DNA of 64,000 nucleotides from Bacteroidales bacterium. Its GTDB lineage: Bacteria > Bacteroidota > Bacteroidia > Bacteroidales > P3. Under the pieces are notes generated by a model. The model did no database searches, was not told the origin of the DNA, and saw only the letters and a program-made list of their open reading frames with translations. The translations under genes and the position numbers were made by a program. The stretch spans positions 62,001 to 126,000 of the forward strand of contig JAILAT010000001.1 of assembly GCA_024681475.1 (NCBI GenBank), written 5' to 3'. Below are positions 27,501-36,003 of this stretch, one piece after another; the stretch's first letter is position 1, and each line of letters begins with the position of its first letter.

Positions 27501-27867
27501 CTATCAGAGCGACGAAAGCAACATGCTGGAGCGCGTCGGCGATATGCAGCTGGTTCTCAACCTTGAACATCGTTTTCCGATGTTCTCCATCTTCGAAGGA
27601 GCCCTTTTCGCCGACATGGGCAACGTGTGGCTGTATCACGATTCCGAAGAGTTCCCCGGAGGGCAGTTCCGTCTGAAGGACTTCCCTTCGAACATCGCCT
27701 GCGGCATAGGCGTAGGACTGCGCGCCAACATCTCCATACTGACACTGCGTCTGGACAGCGCCATACCGCTCTACAACCCCGGCGAAGCCGCTGGGGCGCG
27801 CTGGCGTCCACAGCACTGGAAGCTGCGCCAGGTGACTCTCAACTTTGGTATCGACTATCCATTTTAA
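24538..27867 (+). CDS. Stealth transferase continuing in frame into a TamL-like Omp85 lipoprotein
   Basis: One uninterrupted 1109-codon frame contains two unrelated proteins. Residues 1 to about 311 form a full Stealth domain ([79 protein letters not shown]). At residues 312-313 two Met codons begin a lipoprotein signal sequence with lipobox LTGC, followed by POTRA-like repeats and a C-terminal Omp85 barrel ending IDYPF. A lipoprotein signal in mid-chain makes little sense for one polypeptide, so an internal start at 25471/25474 is likely, with the Stealth stop lost or a sequencing error. See the separate entry and finding. Confidence 0.8.
   Translation: [1109 protein letters not shown]
25471..27867 (+). 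CDS. TamL-like outer-membrane lipoprotein (probable internal start)
   Basis: From the ATG at 25471 the frame encodes about 798 residues with a lipoprotein signal ([15 protein letters not shown]; +1 Cys about residue 16). POTRA-type regions follow ([29 protein letters not shown]), then a roughly 350-residue Omp85/surface-antigen barrel with [12 protein letters not shown], matching the conserved Omp85 loop region, and the final strand FGIDYPF. TamL is the lipidated Bacteroidota version of TamA and works with TamB in outer-membrane assembly; no TamB is in the window. The start is inferred, since this reading frame continues upstream into a Stealth domain. Confidence 0.75.
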   Translation: [798 protein letters not shown]

Positions 27868-27887
27868 AGAACTAATCACATATAATA

Positions 27888-28862
27888 ATGTATACATATA
27901 AAGAATTAACCGACATAGTGCAGCACATCTTCGCTGAAGAGAACTTCATTGGCGAACCCGCTGAACTCTACGAGCCGATAGACTACACGCTGGGTCTGGG
28001 TGGCAAAAGGCTGCGCCCAGTGCTGCTGTTGGCCGCCAACGACCTCTTTGGCGGAACGGTGGACAATGTCCGTGCCGAAGCAGTGGCCATCGAAATGTTC
28101 CACAACTTCACCCTGCTGCACGACGACCTGATGGACCAGTCGCCATTGCGCCGCGGCAAACCTACGGTCTACAAGAAATGGAACCCCAACACAGCCATCC
28201 TCTCCGGCGACGCCATGACAGCCATGGCATGGCGCTACATGCTGAAGAATGTGCATCAACGTCAGGCAGAGATTCTGGATGTCTTCAACGAGACCTGCAT
28301 GATGATATACGAAGGACAGCAATACGACATGAACTTCGAGACCCGCAACGATGTGACCATACCTGAATACATGGGGATGATCCGACTGAAAACCGCCGTT
28401 CTGCTGGCAGGAGCGCTGAAGATCGGTGCCCTTTGTGCCAATGCCGACGACGCGGCAATCGAAGCGCTTTACAATTTCGGTATCGAGACAGGCTTTGCCT
28501 TCCAACTGCGCGACGACCAGCTCGACGCATGGGGCGACACCGCCACTTTCGGCAAACAGACCGGCACAGATATCAAAGACAACAAAAAGACCTACCTCTA
28601 TCTGCGTGCGCTGGAAAAAGGTGACGCAAAACAGACGGAACGTCTGCGCACACTCTTCTCCAGCACCCCCGACGACCCCAGCGCCAAGATTGCCGAGGTG
28701 CTGGACATCTACGCCCAACTGAACATCGCCGACGACGTGGAGAAAGTCATTGCCGAGCACGAAGCTGCCGCACTACGACATTTGGAGACCGCCGAAAAGT
28801 TCACCGGCGAGGCCCTGACGCTTCGTCAAGTGGCCCAAAAACTGGCAGGAAGAAAGGTGTAA
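27888..28862 (+). CDS. polyprenyl synthetase family protein
   Basis: A 324-residue trans-isoprenyl diphosphate synthase. GGKRLRP binds isopentenyl diphosphate. The first Asp-rich motif is LLHDDLMD and the second is FQLRDDQLD, both needed for Mg-pyrophosphate binding. A Phe sits five residues before the first motif, which in this family tends to go with short products (C15-C20), but product length cannot be settled from sequence. It would supply isoprenoids for quinones or the undecaprenyl lipid carrier. It starts 20 bp after the TamL stop. Confidence 0.92.
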   Translation: MYTYKELTDIVQHIFAEENFIGEPAELYEPIDYTLGLGGKRLRPVLLLAANDLFGGTVDNVRAEAVAIEMFHNFTLLHDDLMDQSPLRRGKPTVYKKWNPNTAILSGDAMTAMAWRYMLKNVHQRQAEILDVFNETCMMIYEGQQYDMNFETRNDVTIPEYMGMIRLKTAVLLAGALKIGALCANADDAAIEALYNFGIETGFAFQLRDDQLDAWGDTATFGKQTGTDIKDNKKTYLYLRALEKGDAKQTERLRTLFSSTPDDPSAKIAEVLDIYAQLNIADDVEKVIAEHEAAALRHLETAEKFTGEALTLRQVAQKLAGRKV

Positions 28863-29012
28863 ATGACAAAAAATAACGCCCCAAATGTAGTTATCATTTG
28901 AACAATTCAATAGTACATTATAAATCAACACAATAGAACACCCATCAAAAAGAAAAAGTCAAGAAAAACGAAAAAAAATCAAAAAAAAATTTCCCAATTG
29001 GAAATATATTGC

Positions 29013-29020
29013 TAAATTTG
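29013..29020 (+). promoter_or_regulatory. candidate promoter of the exb operon (-7 TAAATTTG)
   Basis: TAAATTTG fits TAnnTTTG and lies 63 bp before the exbB-like start, in an AT-rich 221-bp intergenic stretch. No clear -33 element at 19-21 bp. The rest of that stretch holds nothing else I can identify. Confidence 0.45.
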
Positions 29021-29083
29021 CAATGTATTGTAAAAGGCGAAAACCGAATTAACTAATTAATAATTAACACATTAAAATCAATC

Positions 29084-29917
29084 ATGAAAAAAGTAATTGC
29101 TTTAATGTCGGTAATTGGATTATTGACATTCACGAATTTCAACAGTGCAATGGCGCAGGGCAACAGCGCCAATGATGAAAACGTAGCAGTGACCACCGAG
29201 GAAGCCACCGCAGCTGACACCGTGGCCGTCGAGGCAGAGGTCGCCGAGGAGGCTACCACTACCGTTGCTGACGACGTCAAAGAGTCGAAAACCTTCCACC
29301 AGGTGCTGAAAGAGAAATACATCCAAGGTGGTGCAGGCTGGATGACCCCCGTGTTGGTCTGCTTGATTCTGGGTATGGCGCTTGTTATCGAGCGTATCAT
29401 CTACTTGAACATGTCGACCACCAATGTGAACCGTCTGCTCAGAGGCATTGAAGATCGCGTGCAGAAAGGCGACTACAATGGTGCTAAAGAGCTTTGCCGC
29501 AACACCCGTGGCCCCGTGGCCAGCATCTTCTATCAGGGTCTGGACCGCATGAACGAAGGTCTGGAGAACGTCGAGAAGGCCGTTACCGCCTATGGTGGTG
29601 TGCAGATGGCCCGCTTGGAGAACAACCTGACCTGGATTGCCCTGTTCATCGCCCTGGCTCCTTCCTTCGGATTCTTGGGCACTGTGATCGGTATGGTGAA
29701 GGCATTCGACGACATCGAGACCGCTGGTGATATCAGCCCGACCGTTGTGGCTGGTGGTATGAAGGTGGCTCTGTTGACGACTGTGTTCGGTCTTATCACC
29801 GCTATCATTCTTCAGATTTTCTACAACTACATCCTCACCAAAATCGAAGCTCTTGTTGCTCAGATGGAAGATGGTTCCATCACTTTCATGGACATCCTGA
29901 TCAAGAACAGAAAGTAA
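29084..29917 (+). CDS. ExbB/TolQ-type proton channel subunit
   Basis: A 277-residue MotA/TolQ/ExbB-family protein. The N-terminus is a signal-like segment (to about AMAQ, residue 25) followed by an acidic Ala/Glu/Thr-rich stretch (about 26-75). The conserved three membrane segments follow, including IALFIALAPSFGFLGTVIGM with the family Gly/Pro-rich pore helix. With ExbD it uses the proton gradient to energise TonB. The extended acidic N-terminus is common in Bacteroidota ExbB proteins. It heads a four-gene cluster ending at the terminator at 31483. Confidence 0.92.
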   Translation: MKKVIALMSVIGLLTFTNFNSAMAQGNSANDENVAVTTEEATAADTVAVEAEVAEEATTTVADDVKESKTFHQVLKEKYIQGGAGWMTPVLVCLILGMALVIERIIYLNMSTTNVNRLLRGIEDRVQKGDYNGAKELCRNTRGPVASIFYQGLDRMNEGLENVEKAVTAYGGVQMARLENNLTWIALFIALAPSFGFLGTVIGMVKAFDDIETAGDISPTVVAGGMKVALLTTVFGLITAIILQIFYNYILTKIEALVAQMEDGSITFMDILIKNRK

Positions 29918-29971
29918 TAGTGTAAGGATATTAAAAAACTGATTTACTAACTTTTAAAATCCTTAGCTAAC

Positions 29972-30424
29972 ATGAAAGAATCATCAAGAAAACTGTTTAT
30001 GTGGTGCAGTTTGGCAGTAGGACTCATCGTGAGTATCCTCGCCATCGTTTTCGGCATCGCAAATAAAGATATCAGCACCTTGGATGCGGTTAAACAGGGA
30101 TGGGCATATGATATAGCTGCCGGTCTTCTGGCTCTATATATGATAATGTGCTTTGTGGCCATCATATTCTGGGCCATCCTAGCCATCATCAAGAAACCCA
30201 AAGGATTCCTGATCGCATTAGGTTGCATTGTCGTTGTTATCGGCCTCGCAGTATTGTTATCGTCGTTCGACAAGCCTATGGATATTGCCCTGCTGAACAA
30301 GTATGGCAACACTCCTGGTGAAGCACGACTCATCTCGATAGCCTGCTATTCGACCTATTTTATTGGAGCTGCAGCCATTGTGATGCTGCTCTTCTCCGAG
30401 ATTGCTAAAATCTTTAAAAAGTAA
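29972..30424 (+). CDS. small polytopic membrane protein in the exb cluster
   Basis: A 150-residue protein with four hydrophobic segments (about residues 8-28, 45-72, 78-98 and 122-145). It resembles the unnamed membrane protein often found between exbB and exbD in Bacteroidota. I recognise no motif that gives a function. The spacing (54 bp upstream, 7 bp downstream) indicates co-transcription and a probable association with the ExbB/ExbD complex, which is inference. Confidence 0.75.
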   Translation: MKESSRKLFMWCSLAVGLIVSILAIVFGIANKDISTLDAVKQGWAYDIAAGLLALYMIMCFVAIIFWAILAIIKKPKGFLIALGCIVVVIGLAVLLSSFDKPMDIALLNKYGNTPGEARLISIACYSTYFIGAAAIVMLLFSEIAKIFKK

Positions 30425-30431
30425 TTAGACA

Positions 30432-30998
30432 ATGGGTAAGAAATCAACTCCTGGCTTAAATACAAGCGCGATGTCCGACATATCGTTCTTGCTGTTGGCG
30501 TTCTTCCTGATGACGTCGAACATCAATACCGATATGGGTATCGCACGGCGCTTGCCACCGCCGTTACCGCCTGATTTTGAGAAGCCGGAAGTTCGTGAGC
30601 GCAACATCTTCCAAGTGAAGATCAACCGCAATGACATGATCCTCTTCAACAAAGAGGTCGGTGATATCAGCCTATTGAAACAGAGAGCCAAAGAATTCTT
30701 GGGCAACCCGACCAACAGTCCCGACCTGCCTGAGAAGGTAGATATGCAGATTGATTATCTGGGCACCTACCCTGTTTCGAAAGGCGTTATCTCATTGCAG
30801 AATGACCGCGGCACGTCGTATGAAGCCTATTTCAAGGTGCAGAACGAATTGACGGCGGCCATCAACGAGATGCGCGACGAACTGTCTCGTGCTAAATTCA
30901 GCAAAGCATACAAAGATTTGGACCAACCTCATAAAGAAGCTATCGACAAGGCAATACCTGTCGCTATCTCTGAAGCAGAACCTAAAGGAGGAAAGTAA
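30432..30998 (+). CDS. ExbD/TolR biopolymer transporter (first copy)
   Basis: A 188-residue ExbD-family protein with a single N-terminal membrane segment (TSAMSDISFLLLAFFLMTSNI) carrying the conserved Asp needed for proton flow, followed by a periplasmic domain. It is longer than usual for ExbD because of a periplasmic insertion (RDELSRAKFSKAYKDLDQPHK). Its stop overlaps the start of the second exbD by one base. The MSDISFLLLxFFLMT pattern is the best evidence. Confidence 0.92.
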   Translation: MGKKSTPGLNTSAMSDISFLLLAFFLMTSNINTDMGIARRLPPPLPPDFEKPEVRERNIFQVKINRNDMILFNKEVGDISLLKQRAKEFLGNPTNSPDLPEKVDMQIDYLGTYPVSKGVISLQNDRGTSYEAYFKVQNELTAAINEMRDELSRAKFSKAYKDLDQPHKEAIDKAIPVAISEAEPKGGK

Positions 30999-31459
30999 TG
31001 GGAAGATTTAAACAAAAAAACGACAAAGGAGCACCGAGCCTGAACATGGGCTCAATGTCCGACATTATTTTCATGCTCTTGTTCTTCTTCATGGTTATCA
31101 CTACGATGCGAGAGAGCAGCCTGTACGTGAAGATCACGGTGCCGAAAGGTACTGAGGTCACCAAGTTGGAGAGAAAAAGTCTGGTCAGCTACATCAATAT
31201 TGGTATTCCTTTGGACGCCAAATACGGTACTGAGCCGCGTCTGCAGCTCGACGACCAGATTGCCAACGTGGACAACGTGCGCGACTTCGTGGAATCGGAG
31301 AAGACCGCTCGCACCGAGGAGGAAAGCAACCTTCTGACCTTCGCCATCAAGGCCGACGGCAAAGTGAAGATGGGTATGATTAGCGACATCAAGCAAGAGC
31401 TTCGCAACGCCGGCGCATTGAAGATTTTCTACAACGCCAGCAAGGATGCGTCTAAATAA
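30998..31459 (+). CDS. ExbD/TolR biopolymer transporter (second copy)
   Basis: A 153-residue second ExbD with membrane helix MGSMSDIIFMLLFFFMVITTM, again with the functional Asp near its start. It is shorter than the first copy and lacks the insertion. Two unequal ExbD subunits next to ExbB are the standard Bacteroidota arrangement and likely form a mixed ExbD dimer in the channel. Last gene before the terminator. Confidence 0.92.
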   Translation: MGRFKQKNDKGAPSLNMGSMSDIIFMLLFFFMVITTMRESSLYVKITVPKGTEVTKLERKSLVSYINIGIPLDAKYGTEPRLQLDDQIANVDNVRDFVESEKTARTEEESNLLTFAIKADGKVKMGMISDIKQELRNAGALKIFYNASKDASK

Positions 31460-31482
31460 ATGCTCGGAAAGTAACTGAATGT

Positions 31483-31518
31483 ATGGAGCTGCTACAATTG
31501 TTGCGGCTCCATTTTTTT
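31483..31518 (+). terminator. terminator of the exb cluster
   Basis: ATGGAGC...GCTCCAT form the stem base, with further pairing (GC/GC) around the loop, then TTTTTTT. It lies 23 bp after the second exbD stop. The track ORF that begins here at 31483 starts inside the terminator and is not the true start of trmN6. Confidence 0.88.
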
Positions 31519-31551
31519 ATTCACTCGACGACAACAGGAAAGGATGCTGAC

Positions 31552-32268
31552 ATGTTCGAAATGAAGCAATTTGCCTTGGAGGACAGCTCATCGACCATGA
31601 AGGTGGGCACCGACGCCGTATTGCTGGGATGCATCGCCGCCAAGACACTCGACACTCGCAAGGTGCAGCATATTCTTGATGTAGGCACCGGCTGTGGCAT
31701 TGTGGCGTTGATGATGGCACAGCGCTATGCCACATCCACGGTAGATGCCATCGACGTGGACAGCGCCAGCGTCCAGGAGGCCAGCAGCAATTTTGCCAAA
31801 AGCCCTTGGGCTATACGTCTACACGCCAAGCTGCGACCTCTTCAGCAGCACAGCACTCCTACAGCATATGACCTCATCGTCTCCAATCCGCCCTATTTCA
31901 GCAATTCGCTGAAAAACGAGGATGCACGCCGCTCGTTGGCACGCCATGACGACAACCTTTCGACCAACGAACTGATGGAGCACACCGCAAGGCTGCTTTC
32001 TCAAGAGGGTGTGCTGTCGGTCATCGTGCCTGCCGAACAAGCGGAGAGCCTCCTACAGTCGGGCAGCGCCTATGGCCTCTACCCTTTTCATCAAGTGTTC
32101 GTATATGGAAAGACGGGGAAAGTGCCGCGGCTTTGCGTGGTGGATTTGAGCCGGGACAGACAATCTGACTATACGGTCGGACATGAGTCCATTGCCGATG
32201 CCAACGGCGCATACACCGCATGGTACAGAGAATTGACCCAGCCCTTTCTGCTGTGGCGCAAGAATTGA
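31552..32268 (+). CDS. trmN6: tRNA1(Val) adenine-37 N6-methyltransferase
   Basis: An S-adenosylmethionine-dependent methyltransferase of 238 residues from the ATG at 31552 (MFEMKQFAL). The N-terminus KVGTDAVLLG and the AdoMet-binding ILDVGTGCGIVALMM are typical. The catalytic NPPY motif for N6-adenine methylation is in DLIVSNPPYF. The family modifies A37 of tRNA1-Val. The start was moved because the first 23 codons of the track ORF lie in the upstream terminator. A start at 31561 is also possible. Confidence 0.9.
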   Translation: MFEMKQFALEDSSSTMKVGTDAVLLGCIAAKTLDTRKVQHILDVGTGCGIVALMMAQRYATSTVDAIDVDSASVQEASSNFAKSPWAIRLHAKLRPLQQHSTPTAYDLIVSNPPYFSNSLKNEDARRSLARHDDNLSTNELMEHTARLLSQEGVLSVIVPAEQAESLLQSGSAYGLYPFHQVFVYGKTGKVPRLCVVDLSRDRQSDYTVGHESIADANGAYTAWYRELTQPFLLWRKN

Positions 32269-32353
32269 AATGTTGCAAACAAGGGCAATAAAAATACACA
32301 AGTCGTGTTAATTTAAGAAACAATTTTACAACAACGACATACACAGACCGACA

Positions 32354-33082
32354 ATGAAGAGAGCATATCTATTGGGTGCCATGTTGTGTGCCCTAACAAT
32401 GATGCCAGCCTGCAAAAGCACGTTGCAAACCATTAGTCCCTCTTTGATAACACCTATTCCGGAAGGTATTGATTTCAAAGAGTTGGAAAACTTCTGGGAG
32501 GTGATTGACATCCTTTCATACGAAGAAATGAACGACCATCAGCGTGACCTCGTAGATCTGCTCGAAGAAGACGACGTAATGATGCACTTTTACTCGCCAT
32601 CATGCAGTTGGTATTGTGGGGGTATTATTGACACTGTTGTCTCGTCGGCTTGCAAAATGGCTGACGAACATGGCTCTTATGAGGGTATCAACACCCACGA
32701 CTGGGATATCAATACCGCATGGGTTACGAATTCGCAGAACCATGGATTGGGCGAATCGGTCACCTATACTTTTCCGGGCGATTGCCCCCGCATAACCACC
32801 GTTTGCATATTGAATGGCTTCACGCGCAATACCCATGAATGGGCGGACTATTCGCGAGCGAAGAAAATCAAGGTCTACTACGACGGCGAGCCTTACGCCA
32901 TTCTCGAACTTCAAGACACCCGCGATGAGCAAGACTTCGAGGTCGGATTACTGGGATACTTCGATAAGGATCATCCCCAGCAATGGACATTGACTTTTGA
33001 GATATTAGAGGTCTATCCAGGCAGGAAATATCAAAACACAGCCATTACCGAACTCTATTTCGACGGCGTGGACGTACATTGA
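32354..33082 (+). CDS. lipoprotein with NADase-type glycan-binding (discoidin-like) domain
   Basis: A 242-residue predicted lipoprotein: signal with lipobox MPAC (Cys about residue 20), a short linker, then a roughly 150-residue galactose-binding-like beta-sandwich. The segments HDWDINTAWV, SVTYTFPGDCPRITTVCILNG and IKVYYDGEPYAILELQDT match the discoidin-type module attached to some secreted NADase-like proteins and many Bacteroidota lipoproteins. No catalytic domain is present. It probably binds a glycan at the outer surface or periplasm. Confidence 0.72.
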   Translation: MKRAYLLGAMLCALTMMPACKSTLQTISPSLITPIPEGIDFKELENFWEVIDILSYEEMNDHQRDLVDLLEEDDVMMHFYSPSCSWYCGGIIDTVVSSACKMADEHGSYEGINTHDWDINTAWVTNSQNHGLGESVTYTFPGDCPRITTVCILNGFTRNTHEWADYSRAKKIKVYYDGEPYAILELQDTRDEQDFEVGLLGYFDKDHPQQWTLTFEILEVYPGRKYQNTAITELYFDGVDVH

Positions 33083-33131
33083 ACGCATGCAACGGATGAG
33101 GGCTTTCGTCGAGATGCCCATCAATAAAAAG

Positions 33132-33160
33132 AAAACCCGTGGGTTACCCCACGGGTTTTT
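33132..33160. terminator. bidirectional terminator between the lipoprotein gene and clpB
   Basis: AAAACCCGTGGG pairs with CCCACGGGTTTT, with a run of T on each strand. It serves the lipoprotein gene on the plus strand and clpB on the minus strand, whose stop is 46 bp away. Confidence 0.92.
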
Positions 33161-33205
33161 GCTTTTTATTTACAGGCAAGCAGTCCTGTCACAAACTGCC
33201 CCATA

Positions 33206-35854
33206 TCAAGATTTTCGGGTCGCCTCCTCAAAATTCGGCGTGTTGTAGAACACAAACTGATTGTCGATGACATCGATGATGATGGTGTCGCTGGTGTGGA
33301 CCTTTTCCTGCAACAGCTGTTTGGAGAGTTCGTTGAGTATCTCGCGCTGGATGACACGCTTCACGGGACGGGCACCCATGGCAGGGTCGAAGCCTATGGA
33401 GGCCAGCTGGTCGACAGCCTCGTCGGTGGCGTGGATAAGAATCTCGTTCTTTTCAAGCATCTTGGCCACGTTATTCAGCTGTATGCGCACCACATCCTTA
33501 ATCTGTCGCATGGTCAGCGGACGGAACATGATGATTTCGTCGATACGGTTCAGAAACTCGGGGCGCATATTGGCTTTCAGCAAGTCCATCACCTCCTCTT
33601 TTGTCTTTTGCAACGTGTACTCGTTGATGTTCTGTGCATCGCTGAGACGCTCGTGAATGATGTTGCTGCCCATGTTGGAGGTCATGATGATGATGGTATT
33701 CTTGAAGTCCACGGTACGGCCTTTGTTGTCCGTCAGACGACCATCCTCCAGCACCTGCAGCAAGGTGTTGAAAACATCGGGATGGGCTTTCTCTATCTCA
33801 TCGAAGAGCACGATGCTGTAGGGTTTGCGGCGCACCGCCTCGGTCAGCTGGCCACTCTCGTCATAGCCCACATATCCCGGAGGCGCTCCAATGAGTCGGC
33901 TGACGCTGTGACGTTCCTGATACTCCGACATATCGATACGCACCATCATATTCTCGTCGTCGAACAGCACCTCGGCCAAAGCCTTAGCCAGTTCCGTCTT
34001 ACCGACACCTGTGGTGCCCAGGAATATGAAGCTTCCGATAGGACGTTTGCCGTCGCTGAGGCCCGTGCGGCTGCGGCGGATGGCGTCGGCGACAGTCTGG
34101 ATAGCCTCATCCTGTCCCACCACACGGCGGTGCAGCTCCTCTTCGAGATGCAGCAGACGCTCACGCTCGCTCTGCATCATGCGGGTGACAGGGATGCCCG
34201 TCCATTTGCTGACCACTTCAGCGATCTGCTCGCTGTCGACCTCCTCGTTGATCATGGCCTTGTCGGTCTGCAACGCACGGAGCTCGAGTTTCAGCTCGTC
34301 GACGTGTTTCTCGGCTTCCTTGATACGGCCATAGCGCAGTTCGGCGACACGGCCGTAGTCGCCCTGACGTTCAGCCTGCTCGGCCTCAAACTTGTAGTTC
34401 TCAATATTTTTCACCTCGGTCTGGATGGACTCGGCGATACTTTTCTCATGCTGCCAGCGCGCCTTCATGGCGTTGCGCTGCTCCGACAACTCGCCAATCT
34501 CACGGCTGATACGGCTCAACTTGTCGGCATTGAGCTGCTGCTCTTGCGAGTCGCTGTGCTCATTCTCACGACTGATGGCTTCGCGCTCGATCTCCAGCTG
34601 GGTGATACGGCGCTCAATCTCATCGAGTTCCTCTGGCACCGAGTCGATCTCCATTCGCAACTTGGCGGCAGCCTCATCGATAAGGTCGATGGCCTTGTCG
34701 GGCAAGAAACGGTCGGAAATGTAACGGTTGCTCAGCTCAGCGGCAGCGATGATAGCCTCATCCTTGATACGCACCTTGTGGTGCACCTCGTAGCGTTCCT
34801 TCAATCCACGCAGGATGGATATGGTGTCGGCCACATTGGGCTCGTCGATGAGCACACTTTGGAAACGGCGTTCCAATGCTTTGTCTTTCTCGAAATATTT
34901 CTGGTATTCGGCCAGCGTCGTGGCGCCGATGGCACGCAACTCGCCACGAGCCAGAGCAGGCTTCAGGATGTTGGCGGCATCCATTGCGCCTTCGCCACCA
35001 CCGGCACCCACAAGGGTGTGTATCTCATCGATGAAGAGGATGATTTCGCCGTCGCTCTCGTTGATTTCGCGGATGACGCTCTTCAGTCGCTCCTCAAATT
35101 CGCCTTTGTATTTTGCGCCAGCGATAAGTGCGCCCATGTCAAGGGAATAGAGCGTCTTGCTTTTCAGGTTCTCAGGCACATCGCCACTGACGATACGATG
35201 CGCCAGACCTTCGGCAATGGCGGTCTTGCCCACGCCGGGCTCGCCGATAAGGATAGGATTGTTCTTGGTGCGTCGGCTCAGAATCTGCAACACACGGCGT
35301 ATCTCCTCATCACGTCCGATGACGGGATCCAACTTGCCGCTCTGGGCCAGCTGGTTGAGGTTCTTGGCATATTTGTTCAGCGCGTTAAAACTGTCCTCAG
35401 CCGTCTGGCTGCCCACCTTGCTGCCTTTGCGCAGGTCGGCTATGGCGGCGCGGAGCCCCTTCTCGCTGACACCAGCTTCGCGCAACATCTGTGCCAGCCG
35501 GTCACGTCCCGTGGCCAGCGCAAGCAACAGATGCTCGATGCTGACAAAATCGTCGTTCATCTTGCTCGACAGCTGCGAAGCGTTCAGCAGGGCCTGGTTG
35601 GCGTCGTTGCTGAGATACACCTGGCCACCGCTGACATGCGGCAATGCAGCCAACTGGTCGTCGACTTGCTGCGACAGACGGGCAATGTTGACTTCCATTT
35701 TCTTGAGAAGCCACGGTGTGACGTTTTCGTCCTCACTGAGGATTCCCTTGAGAATATGAGTCGTCTCGAGGGAAGGATGCTGATGCGCCAAGGCAATTTC
35801 CTGGGCTTTCTGTATGGCCTCTTGGGCCTTGATTGTAAAATTGTTCAAGTTCAT
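33206..35854 (-). CDS. clpB: ClpB ATP-dependent disaggregase
   Basis: An 882-residue Hsp100 chaperone. It has an N-terminal Clp repeat domain (about 1-150), a first AAA domain (Walker A GEPGVGKT about residue 207; Walker [10 protein letters not shown]), a coiled-coil middle domain (about 410-530) that marks it as ClpB rather than ClpA/C, and a second AAA domain (Walker [20 protein letters not shown]). It rescues aggregated proteins with DnaK. The C-terminal tail is slightly longer than usual. I see no CIRCE element in the upstream 150 bp. Confidence 0.97.
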   Translation of the reverse strand: MNLNNFTIKAQEAIQKAQEIALAHQHPSLETTHILKGILSEDENVTPWLLKKMEVNIARLSQQVDDQLAALPHVSGGQVYLSNDANQALLNASQLSSKMNDDFVSIEHLLLALATGRDRLAQMLREAGVSEKGLRAAIADLRKGSKVGSQTAEDSFNALNKYAKNLNQLAQSGKLDPVIGRDEEIRRVLQILSRRTKNNPILIGEPGVGKTAIAEGLAHRIVSGDVPENLKSKTLYSLDMGALIAGAKYKGEFEERLKSVIREINESDGEIILFIDEIHTLVGAGGGEGAMDAANILKPALARGELRAIGATTLAEYQKYFEKDKALERRFQSVLIDEPNVADTISILRGLKERYEVHHKVRIKDEAIIAAAELSNRYISDRFLPDKAIDLIDEAAAKLRMEIDSVPEELDEIERRITQLEIEREAISRENEHSDSQEQQLNADKLSRISREIGELSEQRNAMKARWQHEKSIAESIQTEVKNIENYKFEAEQAERQGDYGRVAELRYGRIKEAEKHVDELKLELRALQTDKAMINEEVDSEQIAEVVSKWTGIPVTRMMQSERERLLHLEEELHRRVVGQDEAIQTVADAIRRSRTGLSDGKRPIGSFIFLGTTGVGKTELAKALAEVLFDDENMMVRIDMSEYQERHSVSRLIGAPPGYVGYDESGQLTEAVRRKPYSIVLFDEIEKAHPDVFNTLLQVLEDGRLTDNKGRTVDFKNTIIIMTSNMGSNIIHERLSDAQNINEYTLQKTKEEVMDLLKANMRPEFLNRIDEIIMFRPLTMRQIKDVVRIQLNNVAKMLEKNEILIHATDEAVDQLASIGFDPAMGARPVKRVIQREILNELSKQLLQEKVHTSDTIIIDVIDNQFVFYNTPNFEEATRKS

Positions 35855-36003
35855 TGTTTATGGTCTCCTTCGTTGTAAAAAAGAGCAAAAGAAAGACCAA
35901 AAACAGCCACAATGCCATTATGACATCATAAAAGACATTTTGACAGACTAGGATTATGCCTTGGGGGAAAAGACATAATACTGTTCCAACCTAATAATCA
36001 AAA

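Noticed and set aside
31483-31551. Track start of the trmN6 ORF
   Set aside because: These codons lie within the exb terminator hairpin and T run; the homologous N-terminus begins at 31552.
33296-35878. 860-residue plus-strand ORF opposite clpB
   Set aside because: Antisense shadow of clpB; no domain pattern and composition typical of complementary-frame translation.
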